This document shows positions 1 to 27,201 of a stretch of 64,000 nucleotides of DNA, in pieces. Numbering within the stretch: the stretch's first letter is position 1; each line of letters starts with the position of its first letter. The position numbers and the translations under genes are program-made. The notes beneath the pieces are model-generated. The model had not been told where the DNA came from. It saw only the letters and a list, made by a program, of their open reading frames with translations, and did no database searches. The stretch comes from Erpobdella octoculata (Eukaryota > Annelida > Clitellata > Hirudinida > Erpobdellidae): the NCBI GenBank assembly GCA_963978895.1, contig OZ022242.1, forward strand, positions 3,621,745-3,685,744, in the 5' to 3' direction.

Positions 1-1146
1 ATGTTGTGCCGTTCATCTCATACCTACATTTTTGATTTCGCTTGCCCATATGCATGACAGAGCACTTTTCTACATTAAATAACATCTGCCAGTCCTGTGA
101 CCATTTATATAATTTTTTCAAGTCATCTCTGAGCACTTCAGCATCCTCCTCAGTCTTTATTGCTCTGCACAGCTTCGTGTCATCAGCAAACTTATAAATT
201 CTTGACTTAATCCCATCGTCTAAGTCGTTGATGTAAACTAAGAATAAGGTTGGTCCCAAAACTGATCCTTGTGGAACACCACTTGTGACACTAATCCATT
301 TTGATTTCATCCCATTTATTGCAACTCTTTGTCTTCTATCAAGCAACCAACCTCCTATCCATTCTAATAGCTTTCCTTCTATGCCTATTGCCTCAAGTTT
401 CTTACGCAGTCTCTGATGAGGCACTTTGTCAAAAGCTTTGGCAAAGTCTAAATAAACTACATCAACTGATGGTACTGCATCCAAAAAATCATAAGTATCT
501 TCAAAAAATTCTAATAAATTAGTCAAACATGATTTATTGTTCATAAACCCATGCTGACTATCTTTAATTATCTTATGCTCTTCCATATGTCTCATCATAT
601 CATCCTTGATAATTCTTTCCATAACTTTGCAGATAATGCAGGTCAGGCTGACAGGTCTATAGTTACTTGCTTCACTTCTATTGCCCTTTTTAAATAGTGG
701 AACAACAATTGCATCCCTCCAGTCCTGTGGTATTTCACCTGTTTGCATTGACTTATTCATTAACTCTGCCATTACTTCTCCAATTTCCTCTCTTACTTCA
801 AATAGAAACTTCGGATGAAGTGCATCAATTCCTGGTGTTTTGTCTACTTTCAAACACTTCAGCATCTCAGTAACTCGGTTTTTTGTGAAGATAACTTCTC
901 TTTTGACATCTTTTCCATCACCTTGAAACTTCTTACTTGCTACAGGAATATTTTTAATGTTTTCTTCAGTAAAGACTGACCCAAAATACTTGTTCAACAA
1001 ATCCGTTGTGACTTCATCATTAGTAATTAAATTTCCATCTGCATCCTTTAAAGGACCTACTTTATCTTTCTTTTTTTGCCTACTTCTCACATATTTGAAA
1101 AAGCTTTTGTCTCCATGTTGTTTGAAATGAAAACTTTGGATAAAAC
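1..1146 (-). mobile_element. 5'-truncated non-LTR retrotransposon (CR1/L2-like), reverse transcriptase part
   Basis: Read on the minus strand, an open frame encodes reverse transcriptase and runs off the window at base 1. Visible motifs are YLDFAKAFDKV (first catalytic Asp region), SGVPQGSVLGP, and FADDTKL with the catalytic DD pair. The order and spacing are those of CR1/Jockey-group LINEs. The frame fades near 1146, with no endonuclease domain upstream, so the copy is 5'-truncated as usual for LINEs. I saw no stop codon inside the part I translated, which suggests a fairly young insertion. The family within the CR1 group is not resolved. Confidence 0.85.
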
Positions 1147-1499
1147 AATGGGAGCTACTAAAGATATCAGCGTATTATAATAATTATAGAAACATAAATC
1201 AAGTATAGTCAGTGTCGATTGAGACAAAACCTGATGTTTTGCCGTGATACGTTGAAACGTACTGGTTCATGGATAAAATAGCACTATTTGGCTGGTGTGG
1301 TGATATCACTCCAGCATTCCCAAAAAATGAGACCATTGCTGCAAACTATAACCTATGCATTTAAAGTGTTGGTAAAGGACTCCATAGAATATCTTTCTTT
1401 AATCTCTCTATCTTTATGGTTTTGATATTCTACGGTTAATCAGCTAATCATCATTAATTCCCAAACACTAAAATCTAAAAAGTTTGTAAACAAATGAAC

Positions 1500-1840
1500 A
1501 ACGCTGCCTTACCCAGCTATGTAGTTACTTGCATAACGGATAATAACTTTATAAAGATAAAAAAAAACTACAGATCTTAGAATTTTAAGGGGGGGAGGAG
1601 AGAAACATTTGTGTATAACGGTTATAAAGTTAAGATACTAATTATTTTATAATTGTACAGAGATGAAATACGCTGTCCTATCCAGTTATGTGCTTGTATT
1701 ACGGTTAACAGGTTTATAAACTTCAAAAAGTACATATCTCAGATTTTTTCAGGAGGCTGGCAAAAAACGTTGCTTATCCAGCCATGTAACTTGTATAATG
1801 GTTAACAGGTTTATAAAGTTCAGAAAGTAATTTTTTTAAA
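1500..1840. repeat. Diverged tandem repeat, about three units
   Basis: Three related segments start near 1503, 1667 and 1768. Each contains a form of CTATCCAGTTATGT, then TACGGTTAACAGGTTTATAAA. Spacing varies (about 100-160 bp), so the array is old or internally deleted. It resembles internal repeats of DNA transposons, but no termini were identified. Confidence 0.45.
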
Positions 1841-2698
1841 TTTTATTTAACTTCATTCAGTTTTAGATCACAAGCCTTTATCCAATTGAGCTGAGACTTG
1901 GAATAGATATGTATTATATCGGTGCGTGCGACACAATTGTTGCGTGCAAAGGAATACGCCCCACGCTTTTGTGTTTGCAATTTATTTCATCCTTTTAGTG
2001 TATTTTTTGAATTATAATGAGATTCTTAAATGACGAATAGCTTTTAATTCTTATAATTAAAGCTGGCTTGGCTTGAATTGTTTTGTTTGTAAGTTATATT
2101 CTCAAAAATACAATAATTCACTGTGAGTCCGCTTTACAGGGAATTCTTTAGAATTTTAGAATATCTGGAAAAAGTTTATGCAAAAATCAGGAAAAGTCCT
2201 GCTGTTTTGCCATCCCCCAAATTTGTGTTTGAATAACTATAACCCGTCTTTTAAACTCATAACCTGTTTAATCACCGACGATTCATCGAAACACACAAAT
2301 CAATAAAAATAAATAAATAAGAACATTTTTCTTTTGCAGAAAACCTCCCCAACTTTTTCATAACAGCGGATACGTTTAAACAAAAAGTAAAGCGCTCAAA
2401 CGTTAAAGACGTTAGATTACTTCGTCATCATCGTCGTCGTCGTCCATCGATGATAACGATAGCAGTATATATATATATTAAACGATCGTTATGAACAGTC
2501 AAACACCGAGTTCTAAGTTCGTCCAATCGTCATTATCATCATCACCACCAGAAGAAGAATTGAAAACACGTACATAACTAGAGAGATGTAACAAGACAAC
2601 CGGCACAACTGAAGAAAACGAATTTTCGCATGTTTGAGTTCTTGTGATGGAAAAATTTTTTTTTTTAAATTAATTCGAACAACACGAGTTGCCGTGGC

Positions 2699-2700
<2 letters not shown>

Positions 2701-2748
<48 letters not shown>

Positions 2749-2759
2749 CCAATCAATCA
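2701..2759. repeat. (AATC)n microsatellite
   Basis: About fourteen near-perfect tetramers. Confidence 0.9.
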
Positions 2760-4635
2760 CCAATACACTCACTCAACAATGTATATTTCAATCAAACGTG
2801 TAAGAATATCCAAAATCATTCATTCATAGTCTTACAATGAGCATGACAACGAAACAAATTACTATCGCGTCAAGTTACCTTAAAAAGCAAAATTTAGTTT
2901 CGCCAAATCCAGAATGCTTTGAAAAAAAAACTAGAAAAAATAAGATACGCAAAATAGAATTGAAGAATTTATTTAGTGTATAAAATTGAAATTGAGTAAT
3001 AATGAGTAATAATCACCCACGGTAAGACGTTGATGATAGCTTAGAGGCTTACGTCGACGGTAACTTGTTGTCGTGTAAAGAAGTGGCACGACGACGACAC
3101 GCGCGAATTCGTTTTTATAAGTAAACCAGCGATGATAGGTTACACTGCAGCTGTAGATTTACATGTAAAAAATCGATTTACATTAACGTGTAACCCTACA
3201 AAAAAAAAACGTTATCGAGATACGAAGCGAATAAGAAAGAGAGTCAAACAGACTGACTCAGGGTGAGAGACAGAGAGAGAAGGGAGATAGTGATGGAGGA
3301 AGAGAGAGAGAGAGCGAGGGAGGAAGGGAGAGAGAGGCTGTACCAGACGTCCAATAAATAAAACATGTAATTTTTTACATTGAATACATAGTGTAACACT
3401 TGTTGAAGGAAATTATTGGAAAACACAAACAAGAACTTGAGCAGACGTGGAACCTACATACCCATTCTTGCCCGTCTCAAACCTGCAACCAAAGCACTAA
3501 CATCATCATCATCATCATCATCATCACAACCATCATCATCATCATCACAATCTCCAGCATCAAATCCAATAATTAAAATAAATAAAATAATAATATTAAG
3601 TTATTATTACGAGACAGATTAGATGAAACAGCTAAGCAGTTTGAGAGAAAAATCAAATCAGCTGTTCAAATACGAAAAAATATCAAACATAGAAAAAAAT
3701 GTGTAACGTAACATTACGATGATGTAATTAAAATATTTAACTGTGTGCTAAGAATATCCACATGTGTATATGTTTGTGTAAGAATATCCACACTTGTAAG
3801 AATATCCACATATTTTAATGTCTTTCAAATCGACACAATTCCACCACATTGCATTTCAACTTCAATTATCACTCACAGCCAATAGAAGGTGGTTTAATTT
3901 TTCGATGACCAACACACACACACAAAGCATACACGCTGCACAAGCATAAACACACACTCACATACATCTTCGACTATTAATGCTGGTGGAAGAGAAGTGA
4001 ATCTGATGATCCACCACTAATAATACATCCATACTTCAATCGAATTGGACCTTCACCTACTACTTGCTGAAATAAAAATTTAATTCAACAAGTAACGTCA
4101 GTATTCCTCCATCATTATCACCACCACCATCACCTTTACGACCATCCCCCCTCTCCCACCCACCCCACGCCACCCCATGCCATTTACACTTTGCACTGCT
4201 GACAGAGAAAACTGGATGAAGCACAAATGGAATCCAAAGTCGATTGGAAATTATTATAAAAAAGCATAATATTGGAAAGAGACTCGTGTGGTAGCAAAAA
4301 TATTTATGCACAAATATAATTATTCAGTCAGTCACATCATCTCAACAAACGGAGAAAATGAAATGAAAAAAAAGCAAAATTAACATATCTATATATATAT
4401 GATTATATAATTAACATATTGAGAAAGAGAGGGAGAAAGGATGATAAAAAAGGTTTAAAAAGCTAAATTATTAATTGTTACAAATGAAGTCAAGTGTAAT
4501 AACATTGTAAATGTAAACGAAATCAGATAGATGTATCTTTTCACAAGAATCATTATCAACACCACCACAACAACAACAACCTGTACATTTCAATTTATAT
4601 CACCAATAGTCCTATATATGTCACCAATACCAATA

Positions 4636-4732
4636 CCACTATCATCATCATCATTATCACCATCATCATCACCACCATTATCATCGTCATCATCATCATC
4701 ATCGTCATCGTCATCATCAACATTATCATCAT
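4636..4732. repeat. (ATC)n-rich microsatellite
   Basis: Imperfect ATC/ATT/GTC trinucleotide tract. Its translations (poly-Ser on plus, poly-Asp on minus) are not genes. Confidence 0.85.
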
Positions 4733-5427
4733 CTTCAATTGTGAGATCTATGAAAACATCTTTACAAGACAACAACAACAATAACAAACTGACGAGAAAT
4801 GAAAACCGAAGAACACGCACACACACACACACGCACACACGAACACGCACACACGGAAATTCTCGATAAAACTCAAATCTCCGAGCCGTATAATCATTTA
4901 TAATCATTTCGACGACAACAATGCAACAAATTAATTAAGAAGAACTTTAATATAATACTAAATACAAAACGTTTAAAAGTTAATTTCAATTAGGACAAGC
5001 AGCTTAAGAATAGAAAATAAATAAATAACAATCATTCATTGTAGGACAAAGCAGATGAATTAGAATCAAAATGACAGTGAACGTAACGTCACGTAAATAC
5101 ATGAATTAATAATAATCGTTGACAAATTATTACTTCCAATAATAATAAATTTATAATATTTAATAAAATAAATACTGCAACGAGTACAAACAACTTGCCT
5201 GTCATGACTGTTGAACAAAACAATTAAGTAACTAACAGTAGCTCAGGTTTTAATTTGCTTTGACTTATCTTTCTCTTTTATGGAAAACTTTTAAATAATA
5301 ATATTAATAACAATAACAACAACAATAATAATAATCATAATCATAATCCTTGTTTGAAAGAAATTCGTTAACATATCTATTTTCAATTCGTTGGACAGGA
5401 AATGCAACCCTGGTGCTGGCTGAAAAA

Positions 5428-5428
<1 letters not shown>

Positions 5429-5502
<74 letters not shown>

Positions 5503-5506
5503 TAAC
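5429..5506. repeat. (AAT)n microsatellite
   Basis: More than twenty uninterrupted AAT units. Confidence 0.95.
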
Positions 5507-5634
5507 AATACCATTAAAAAAAATTCTGCTATGAAAATTCAATAGATAAATAAAAAACTTGATGCAGATTAAAGGAGCCCAAAAAAGGAAAGTCAGACTC
5601 TGCTATTTCAGTAATACTTCTTCTAACATCACAT

Positions 5635-5665
<31 letters not shown>

Positions 5666-6941
5666 CATACCTACGTACATATATACACGTACAAACGGAA
5701 AAATACACGAAATCAGATGGAAACAATTATATTAAAAGAGTATAATTACTACAATAAAAACTTTAATCACGCATGCAAGTAATTCCTCAACGGTAAAATA
5801 TAAAAAAAAATTAAAAAAGTAATTTCATACGAATTTGATGCAATTTCCATGTATTGGCATTTCAATTCTGGCACTTTCAAAGTGTAACATCAGACAATAA
5901 TACTAATAGGATGATCCAATCAGTTTACGGAGACTATTAACTGGATGAGTATAAAACAATAACGACTAATATAATAATAATATTAATATTAATAATATTA
6001 GCATTAATATAAATGAAAACCATGATAAAAGAAATGATTTTTTTATTATAATTGATTTTTATTATTATTTTTTAATAGATTTATTTTTTAACATGATTTT
6101 TATCATCTAAGCATAAAAAGAAAATATCAGAAAATTAAAACAGTCTTAAAAACAAGAAAAAAATGTAAATTTTCGTAGCGCACAATGCAGGTAGCTATGG
6201 AAACGAATGAACGCTGAATACCAGAAGAACAGGTTAACGAGTCGTTGGACAGGTGAGATTACAAAAGAGATATAGGGATGTGCGTGTTGAAATGCAGTAA
6301 ATTTGTATTATCAAAAAACAACTAAATAGAAATAAAAACCAAAATGAATGCCATTTACATCACTTAAATGATAATTTCTTTCTTTTTCGATATAAAAATG
6401 TCTACAAGATCCGTAACGAGCAGACACGCCCGGCCACAACAAACCCAGAAAAGATGTGCAAAAAATAAATTCAAACTGAGAGAGAGAGAAAAAAGGAGAG
6501 TGAAGCTGAAATATTGCAGCCAATGGCAGACTAGAAAAATGAACAAAACAAAATTGATAATCAGGCAGAGATGGACTTGATTTGACCAACTGCATTGGCA
6601 TAAACAACACATCGTCAACAACAAGAATCGCATGCTTCCTCATCAGCATCATCATCATCATCGTCATCGTCATCTAACCATCATCATTATTAGACCAAAT
6701 AAGCAGCATTTGAAAAGCATAACACACATCGGGGTCGGGCTAACGAGCGAACGACAACCTGCCCCCCCGTCCGCAAGTCTCGTGCCGCGATGCAAAAAGA
6801 CTTCACACGAGAAATAGAAGAATAAATAAATAAATTATGTTAATCAGATCGATTATAACTCGTGTGGAATAGTAATGGAAATCGCCACAAAAAAAAAAAC
6901 AGAGAGAACAATATGCACAACAACAATAACGAGATGAGTGA

Positions 6942-7034
6942 ACGAATGAATGAATGTATGAACGAATGAATGAATGAATGAATAATTGAATGAATGAATG
7001 AATGATTGAATGAATGAATGAATGATTGAATAAA
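6942..7034. repeat. (GAAT)n microsatellite
   Basis: Imperfect tetranucleotide array just downstream of the PKC stop codon. Confidence 0.9.
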
Positions 7035-7183
7035 TGAGATAAAAACCTCACACATTGTGTCATTCGCTTTACGTGTATGCAAAGCGAGCGTGTGATATTG
7101 TTAACTCATCCGATTGATCGAAACAGCCTGCGACTTCATCGACATAGAGCATTCACCTTCGCGAATATTTAACACAATTTAAA

Positions 7184-7191
7184 TTATTTAT

Positions 7192-7194
<3 letters not shown>
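7184..7194 (-). promoter_or_regulatory. Polyadenylation signal overlapping the PKC stop codon
   Basis: On the minus strand the stop TAA is followed at once by AATAAATAA, so AATAAA begins within the stop region. If used, the 3' untranslated region would be only a few tens of bases long. Confidence 0.5.
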
Positions 7195-20610
<13,416 letters not shown>

Positions 20611-21939
20611 GATGACCGCTTCCAGTGACCTCTGGTTTAAATTTCTAGGTACACAACAAATAAAAATCTTCAGAAGATTTTCTTAATTGACTTTTCTTAA
20701 TTTTCTTTCTAGACAACGTCCCATACAGTTTAAATATACAGTCAACGTTAATAATAAGTCAGAAGTCCAAGTTGATTGAACGAAAAGAAAATCCAAAATA
20801 ACTTTATGATTGTTTTAAAATAAAACCGACGCGGATCCAGAAAAGCTGCAGTCAAAATAATTTCACAGAAAGAGGTGTTAATTCTCCCAACAACGAATCG
20901 GGCGATTCGGAGTTGATGATGAGCACATTCACAAAAAATGGGATCCAGCTGTTATCTGATGGAAATATCAAACGAGCGCTCAGTCTCATTTTCACGTATC
21001 TCTACCCTGTTTTTAGCAGCTGAGGGCGACACTTTCCGACATTTTTCCTGGACGTCGATCATTATCAAGACATCTCGGCCATCATCATCATCATATTACA
21101 ATAATGCTACCGTGTGCACAGGCTATTCTCTCCCATCTCATATTATTGCTGCAACAAGTCAGTCAAATGCAGCAGCTCTGATTATTATTCTCTCGATGAA
21201 TTTTTTGTTCATATTATGCACCCGTGTGTAACAAACAATTGTCAAAGAAAACTAATTATAAAACAAAATGATTTATAAATTAGAAAGGGAAGCCCTTTAA
21301 CAGGTTGCAGAAGTTATGAGCGTTTTACCAAAAAATAACCTTATTAATTTTAAATTGAATGCGAAAAATGCAAAATAAAGCAAATTTTTGTATTTAAATA
21401 AAAATTAAAAATAGTGTAAATACAAAATAAAATTATAATTATAAAAATTATTATTAAATTGTTTAACGGACAGTGTATACGTGCTAACTTAATACAAATT
21501 ACTAATAATTTTTTTATTTAAAAAACATTTTGCAATATTTTAGAATCACATTTCGCCAACATGGCTGCTGGATGTCAATAAATATTATTTGTTTGGTATT
21601 TTCTTGTAGATAAAGGTTTAAGATCCGTTGCATTCATTTGTTATTGTTAGTGAGAAAAAGTTAATTTTTTATTTTGAAAGCGGTTTGAAGTGGTTGATTT
21701 TTCATTTTTGTCAACTTGACACTTGATCAAGATTTAGCGAATATGCTGTACTCGTGTGTTGTATTGTTTTTCTTACGGAAGTGTTGACTTGTTTAAAATT
21801 AAGAAGAACAGTACTGTACTAGCTTGGCAGTAATTGAAATTTTTGTTACTAAAAAGGTGTTACCGATTTGAATAATCTGTCTTTCAGCTTCTAAATTAAA
21901 TTAAATCAATCGAAGAAAACTGGTGTTCGAGCTGTTGTG
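20611..21939. promoter_or_regulatory. Divergent promoter region between PKC and B56 genes
   Basis: 1.33 kb separates the two start codons, which point away from each other. It must hold both 5' untranslated regions and promoters. AACATGGCTGC at 21558-21568 matches a YY1-type element often found near start sites. No TATA box is evident. The 97-aa frame at 20938-21231 has no recognisable content. Confidence 0.5.
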
Positions 21940-24900
21940 ATGTCGTCCACATCCAAATTCGTGGATAAAATCGATCCCTATAATAAAGCCACTCACAGAC
22001 GTAGCAGAAGAAATGAAGGATCGTCACACTTTGCTCAGAAAGGCTCAGTTGAGCTTCAAGCTATTACCCCCCTGAAAGGTTGAAGTTTTATCAATAAACA
22101 AAGATATAATAATTGTCTTCATGTTTATTCTATGTGAATTAATCTATAATTTAATTTACTTATCTAATTTGAATGTTTTATTTAAAATTATAAATCCTTT
22201 TTATAATAAAAAAATATATTAATGTCCAGTTAGCAATTTATTATATTTGATTATCTCACACTCTTCCAGAATGTCAGTTATTTCATTAATTAATGCATCC
22301 AAATATACAATAACATAATTACAGAGGTACCGGTCACAGAGCAGCCAAACATTTTTATCAAAAAGCTTCAGCAATGCTGCATCACCTTCGATTTCTATGA
22401 CCCACTCTCTGACATTAAGAGTAAAGAGGTAAAAAGAGCATGCCTCAATGAGCTCATTGACTACATAAATGGAAACAAAGGAGTACTGGTGGACTCAATT
22501 TATCCAGAGATCGTCAAGATGGTGGCCACAAACCTGTTTCGACCCCTCCCTCCTAAGGAGAACCCCTACTTTGACCCAGAAGAAGATGATCCAAATCTTG
22601 AAATGTCATGGCCGCATTTACAGGTACTGCTGGGTTATAATAGTTTTTTTTATATTTTTTCTCTAACAAATTCCATTTTTTAGATTTTTTTTTCAAATTG
22701 ATTGAAAATTGTGTTCAAATTTTATGTCTTTTTATAGGGCATGTTATGAAATTCTGCAATATATATTGATCTTATATTTGTTTGAAAATCTATTGAAAAT
22801 GAAATTTGATACTTGGTATGCTGTGCTTAGTTTTTATAAAGCATCTTGTCAATTGAATAAATGTTGTTTATCAAATAAATTTATTATTAATTATGTGAAG
22901 GTTTTTAAATGTAATAATTCTGTTGAGCTATGTTATATATTTTTTAGTCTTTTATGGTTTTTTTGTCATATTTAAAAATACAGTAACTTGATTTATTTCT
23001 ATGGCTTATGTAATTATTTAAGCTTATATTGTTATATAGTTTATAGTTATTGAAATGAGTAATTTTATGGCTTAACAATCACTTACTTATTGTAATATGA
23101 CACTGTGTAGGGTTTGCTGAACCATCATCCTTAGGTGATAAGTTAAAAAATTCTTTTTTGGAATCTGATTCTCACATTTGATTAAATGCTGGAAGGGCTA
23201 TGTTGGCCCTGATCTTGTTGTCAATCTATAAATCAGACTCCACATGAATAATAATAAAAGTGGTGATAATGATGGTGATGATGAAGATGATGATGATGAT
23301 GATGGATGTGAAAATGATTTCTTGAATCCAGTGATGTGATTAAAAATAATTTAAGCTGGTATATTTATTAAATTTTATTTTTTTTCATCATATTTTCTGT
23401 TTTTGTTTTGTTGTTTTCTTTTAACTAATATATTCAGTCTGGAAAAGTCCAGCATAAATTAGTTATTTCGTATTATGTAGAATTTCCTCACCCGTTGCTG
23501 CTAAATTATTTAAAACTCCGATCATTTCATATCATCTAATTGGAATTATACTTTTTAATTGTCCGTGCATCAAATTGTTTTTAGGACTCTTAAACTACCT
23601 GTAAATTAATTACGGTGTGAAGAGCACACTTTGTCAACTGACTGCTTTAATGATGGAGAGATTCTGAATAGAGCTGTATATTTGTTTATATAATAAGTGG
23701 ATGTGTTGATTTCATTGCTTTCACCTGATAGGCTCACACAGCTCACCATAACTACTACTACTAATACAACTACTACTACTACTACTATTTTTTAAAACAT
23801 TTATTTTCTCAGATTTATAAAATCAAACATTCGCGATCAGGGCAATATTAAAATGTCCTCAAAACTTAAACACGATTATTTAATGTCCCCAAATGGGCCT
23901 GAGAGGTCCCAGAGACAGATATCAAAACTTAAACCATGGAAATGGCAATCACATCACAACATGTAACAAGGGCTTTGCTGTTTTCTTCTTACATCCCTCC
24001 TTAGAATACATTTAAAAAATTTCATATATTATATGTATTTAATAGAATAGATAGTATATAAAAAGTTCTACTACTACTACTACTACTACTGTTCAATCAT
24101 TTATTTTCTCAGATTTCAAAAATCCAATAATTTACAGCCAGGACAAAATAAACATAAGAATAAAATGTCCTATAAACTCGACAAAAATATTTCACGTCCC
24201 CACGTGGGCCTGAGATTTCCCCGAGACGATTATAAATCTGAACCATGAAATTTCTACACTCAGGAAAACATACAATTTCATGCAAATAAGTAATTCAACG
24301 TTTTCCAACATTCTTCAATTTGTTGCGTCGCCCTACTCTCCATGTACAACATTTAATAACACTGAAACCTAAACACAATACTACTACTACTACTACTACT
24401 TAATATGGCTTGAGGGAATTTTTATTTATGCAGTCTCTGTTTTTGTGTCCTCTTTCTGGTCAGTGCAGGTTACCTGGTAAAGTTATAGGGAAGGGGGTAG
24501 ATAATTTTAAATCATGATATTGATGACAACACGTAAATGAAGTTGGTGGTGGTAATGATGTTGAATATTGTGATGACAGAGGTGTGATTTTGATGAAGAT
24601 TGTGATGATGACTAGTAAAAGACAGAGATAGATAATAATGGAGGTTAGTTATGGTGAATTAGTGAACAGATGGCTATTTACTATTTTCCTATTCACTTTA
24701 CATTATTATATGTGATCATTGATTAAAAAAACATGTTAAAGTATACTTTGTTGTTTGCCTTGTTTTTGTTTTAATTAATTTTTTTCCTCCCGCAGTATGT
24801 GTACGAGATCTTCTTGCGCTTTCTCGAATCTCCAGAGTTTCAACCCAACATAGCCAAGAAGTACATTGACCAGAAGTTTGTGCTACAGGTTGGTGCTGTT

Positions 24901-25470
24901 GTTGTTGGTGGCATTTTTTTCTAGGTGTGAGTGAGTTTTGATGCGATTTAATGCTTTAGTGCTACGAAATGATTTATTAAGATTTTCAACATGTGTTTGT
25001 TAAAGGTATTAGTTTTTTTTTAAATAATAAATTTATTTACTATTTTAGTCACATACATCTTCATTTAAGTATAATTAACTTAATATTTATACAATGGGAC
25101 AGTTTATATTATAAGAGTTTCAATGGGACAGTTTATACTTTATAATATGTATGTTTTCACATGACATTTTCTACACATTTATTCCTGATATTCAAATCAA
25201 GAAAGGTATGCGATAACAAAATTTTATGATCTACTTGTTTGATCACACTTATAAATATAAATATTTATTGTATATATTATTATTATTCATACTCTTATCC
25301 TTTCAAACGATTTATTCTCTGATGATGATGATGAATTCATGACTTCTCAGTCAGTGCAAATGAATTTAAATGATTTAAATAAAAAGCAGAAATTTTAATT
25401 CTATGCACTACTCACTTGCTTACGGGGCAGTTTTATTTCTTCTCTGGGAAACTGAAAACAGCCTGAATGG

Positions 25471-25536
<66 letters not shown>

Positions 25537-25706
25537 GAATGTTTGTATGTATGTATGTATGTATGTATGTCCTTTATGCATTGCTACACCATTCATCTGA
25601 TCGTAATGAAATTTTCACACAACCTTGAGAGTCAAGGGGAATCAAATATAGTGAAAAAAAATTTGAATTCCGTCACAAAATGAGCGGAGCGTAGCGGGAA
25701 CTATAT

Positions 25707-25755
<49 letters not shown>

Positions 25756-26036
25756 TACATACATATACATACATAAATGAGCGAAAACGGGAACGGGAAG
25801 CCAACTGAGAGCGAAAGATAGAGCGGAAAGGGAAAGTGACCGAGAACGGGAAAGCAACTGAGAGCGGGAAAGCGACCGGGAGCTGGAAAACGACCGAGAG
25901 CGGGAAAGCGACCGGGAGCAGAAAAGCGACCGGGAACGAGACGGGAACGGGAAAGCGGAGAAAGAAACGGGAGTGAGAGAGACAAACATTAGAAAAACCT
26001 CTAAAAAAACCCGGGCAACGCCGGGTGCCCCCGCTA

Positions 26037-26094
<58 letters not shown>

Positions 26095-27139
26095 TTATAT
26101 AAGATAGTTGTTTATTATTATTATTATTATATTATTATTGTTATTGTTATTGTTATTGTTATTGTTATGGTTTTTTTGTTTTTATTTTCACACATGTTAA
26201 CCTTATGTTGTTAGTTTTTATTTTTATGATAATTACAATAAACAGCTTTGTTGTGTCTCCTAACCGGGTTTTTGTTGTTAGAAAAAGTAGTAATTCAGTA
26301 TTCTCTCTCGCTCTCTCTCGGTCTCTCTCTCTCTCTCTCTCTGATGTTACCAAATATGTGTTTTACATCTGTTGGATTTAATGTGTGGGTCATTGTATAG
26401 TTATGTCTGTCATCATTGTAATTGCAAGGTTGATGATGAATCTATTGGAGAGTCATGGCTGACATATGGTGGTATTATAGGAGATGCTAAAATATCTGTT
26501 TCATGCTCATTGTAAGCATTTATCTTTGTTAAGTATTATTTACAATGAATTTCTCAGATCTACAATATTGATACATAATAAAATAGACATGCAGTTCTGT
26601 TCATAATTATACACTTACTTACAAAACATTGAAATAGAAGTAAACCAAGCAATTTTGATGCATATTATGTTTATCAACATTCTGACAGCTCCTGGAGCTG
26701 TTTGACACAGAGGACCCAAGAGAAAGAGACTGCCTGAAGACTGTCCTTCATAGAATCTATGGCAAGTTCCTGGGACTGAGAGCGTTCATTCGAAAACACA
26801 TCAATAACATTTTCTTGAGGTTTATTAAAATATTAGTAATAATAGTTTTAAAATTGATAAAAATATTTTTAATGGATTTTTTATGCATTATGCTGCTGAT
26901 GTATGAGTTGCAGCTTATTGTCACATGCAGAGGTTTCAATAATCTCTTTCACAAGATTAACACATGTGAGTGAAAGAATTAAATTCCATAATCCATTTTG
27001 TCTGGGTTTAATGCTATTGCATCTCATTGAATTAATACTGGACTGATCCATAAATATAAAGTGTGTAGTGTAGGTAAACTAAAAATCTGTAAGGAGTTTT
27101 TAACATGATTACATTGTAAAACCTGCATAGTAGCAGTAT

Positions 27140-27201
<62 letters not shown>

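Larger units (their letters stand above)
1147..7191. other. Intergenic region and 3' flank of the PKC gene, microsatellite-rich
   Basis: No exon is recognisable on either strand. The stretch holds a diverged tandem repeat (1500-1840) and many short arrays: (AATC)n 2701-2759, GA-rich 3270-3340, ATC-rich 3500-3550 and 4636-4732, (AC)n near 4820, (AAT)n 5429-5506, (CA)n 5635-5659, CAT-rich 6637-6690 and (GAAT)n 6942-7034. The open frames here are translations of these arrays. Part may be PKC 3' untranslated sequence, but a polyadenylation signal already overlaps the PKC stop codon. Confidence 0.6.
22624..24795. other. B56 intron 2 with two LINE 3' ends
   Basis: A 2.2-kb intron. A GATGAT-rich tract lies near 23265-23305, and two related minus-oriented repeats begin at (ACT)n tracts (23748 and 24067). 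A third (ACT)n tract lies at 24381-24400. No exon seen. Confidence 0.75.
24889..26688. other. B56 intron 3
   Basis: A 1.8-kb intron holding the Helitron-like element with its (AT)n flanks, a (TTA)/(TTG) tract near 26105-26170 and a (CT)n tract at 26304-26342. No exon seen. Confidence 0.8.

Noticed and set aside
4531..4907. Poly-Ser (plus) and poly-Asp (minus) frames
   Set aside because: Translation of ATC and AC microsatellites.
20938..21231. 97-codon frame in the PKC/B56 promoter region
   Set aside because: No family features; low-complexity Ser and Ile stretches; position fits untranslated sequence.
25642..25989. Arg/Ser-rich peptide resembling an SR splicing factor
   Set aside because: Encoded by the GC-rich minisatellite of a Helitron-like element; no RRM or exon structure.
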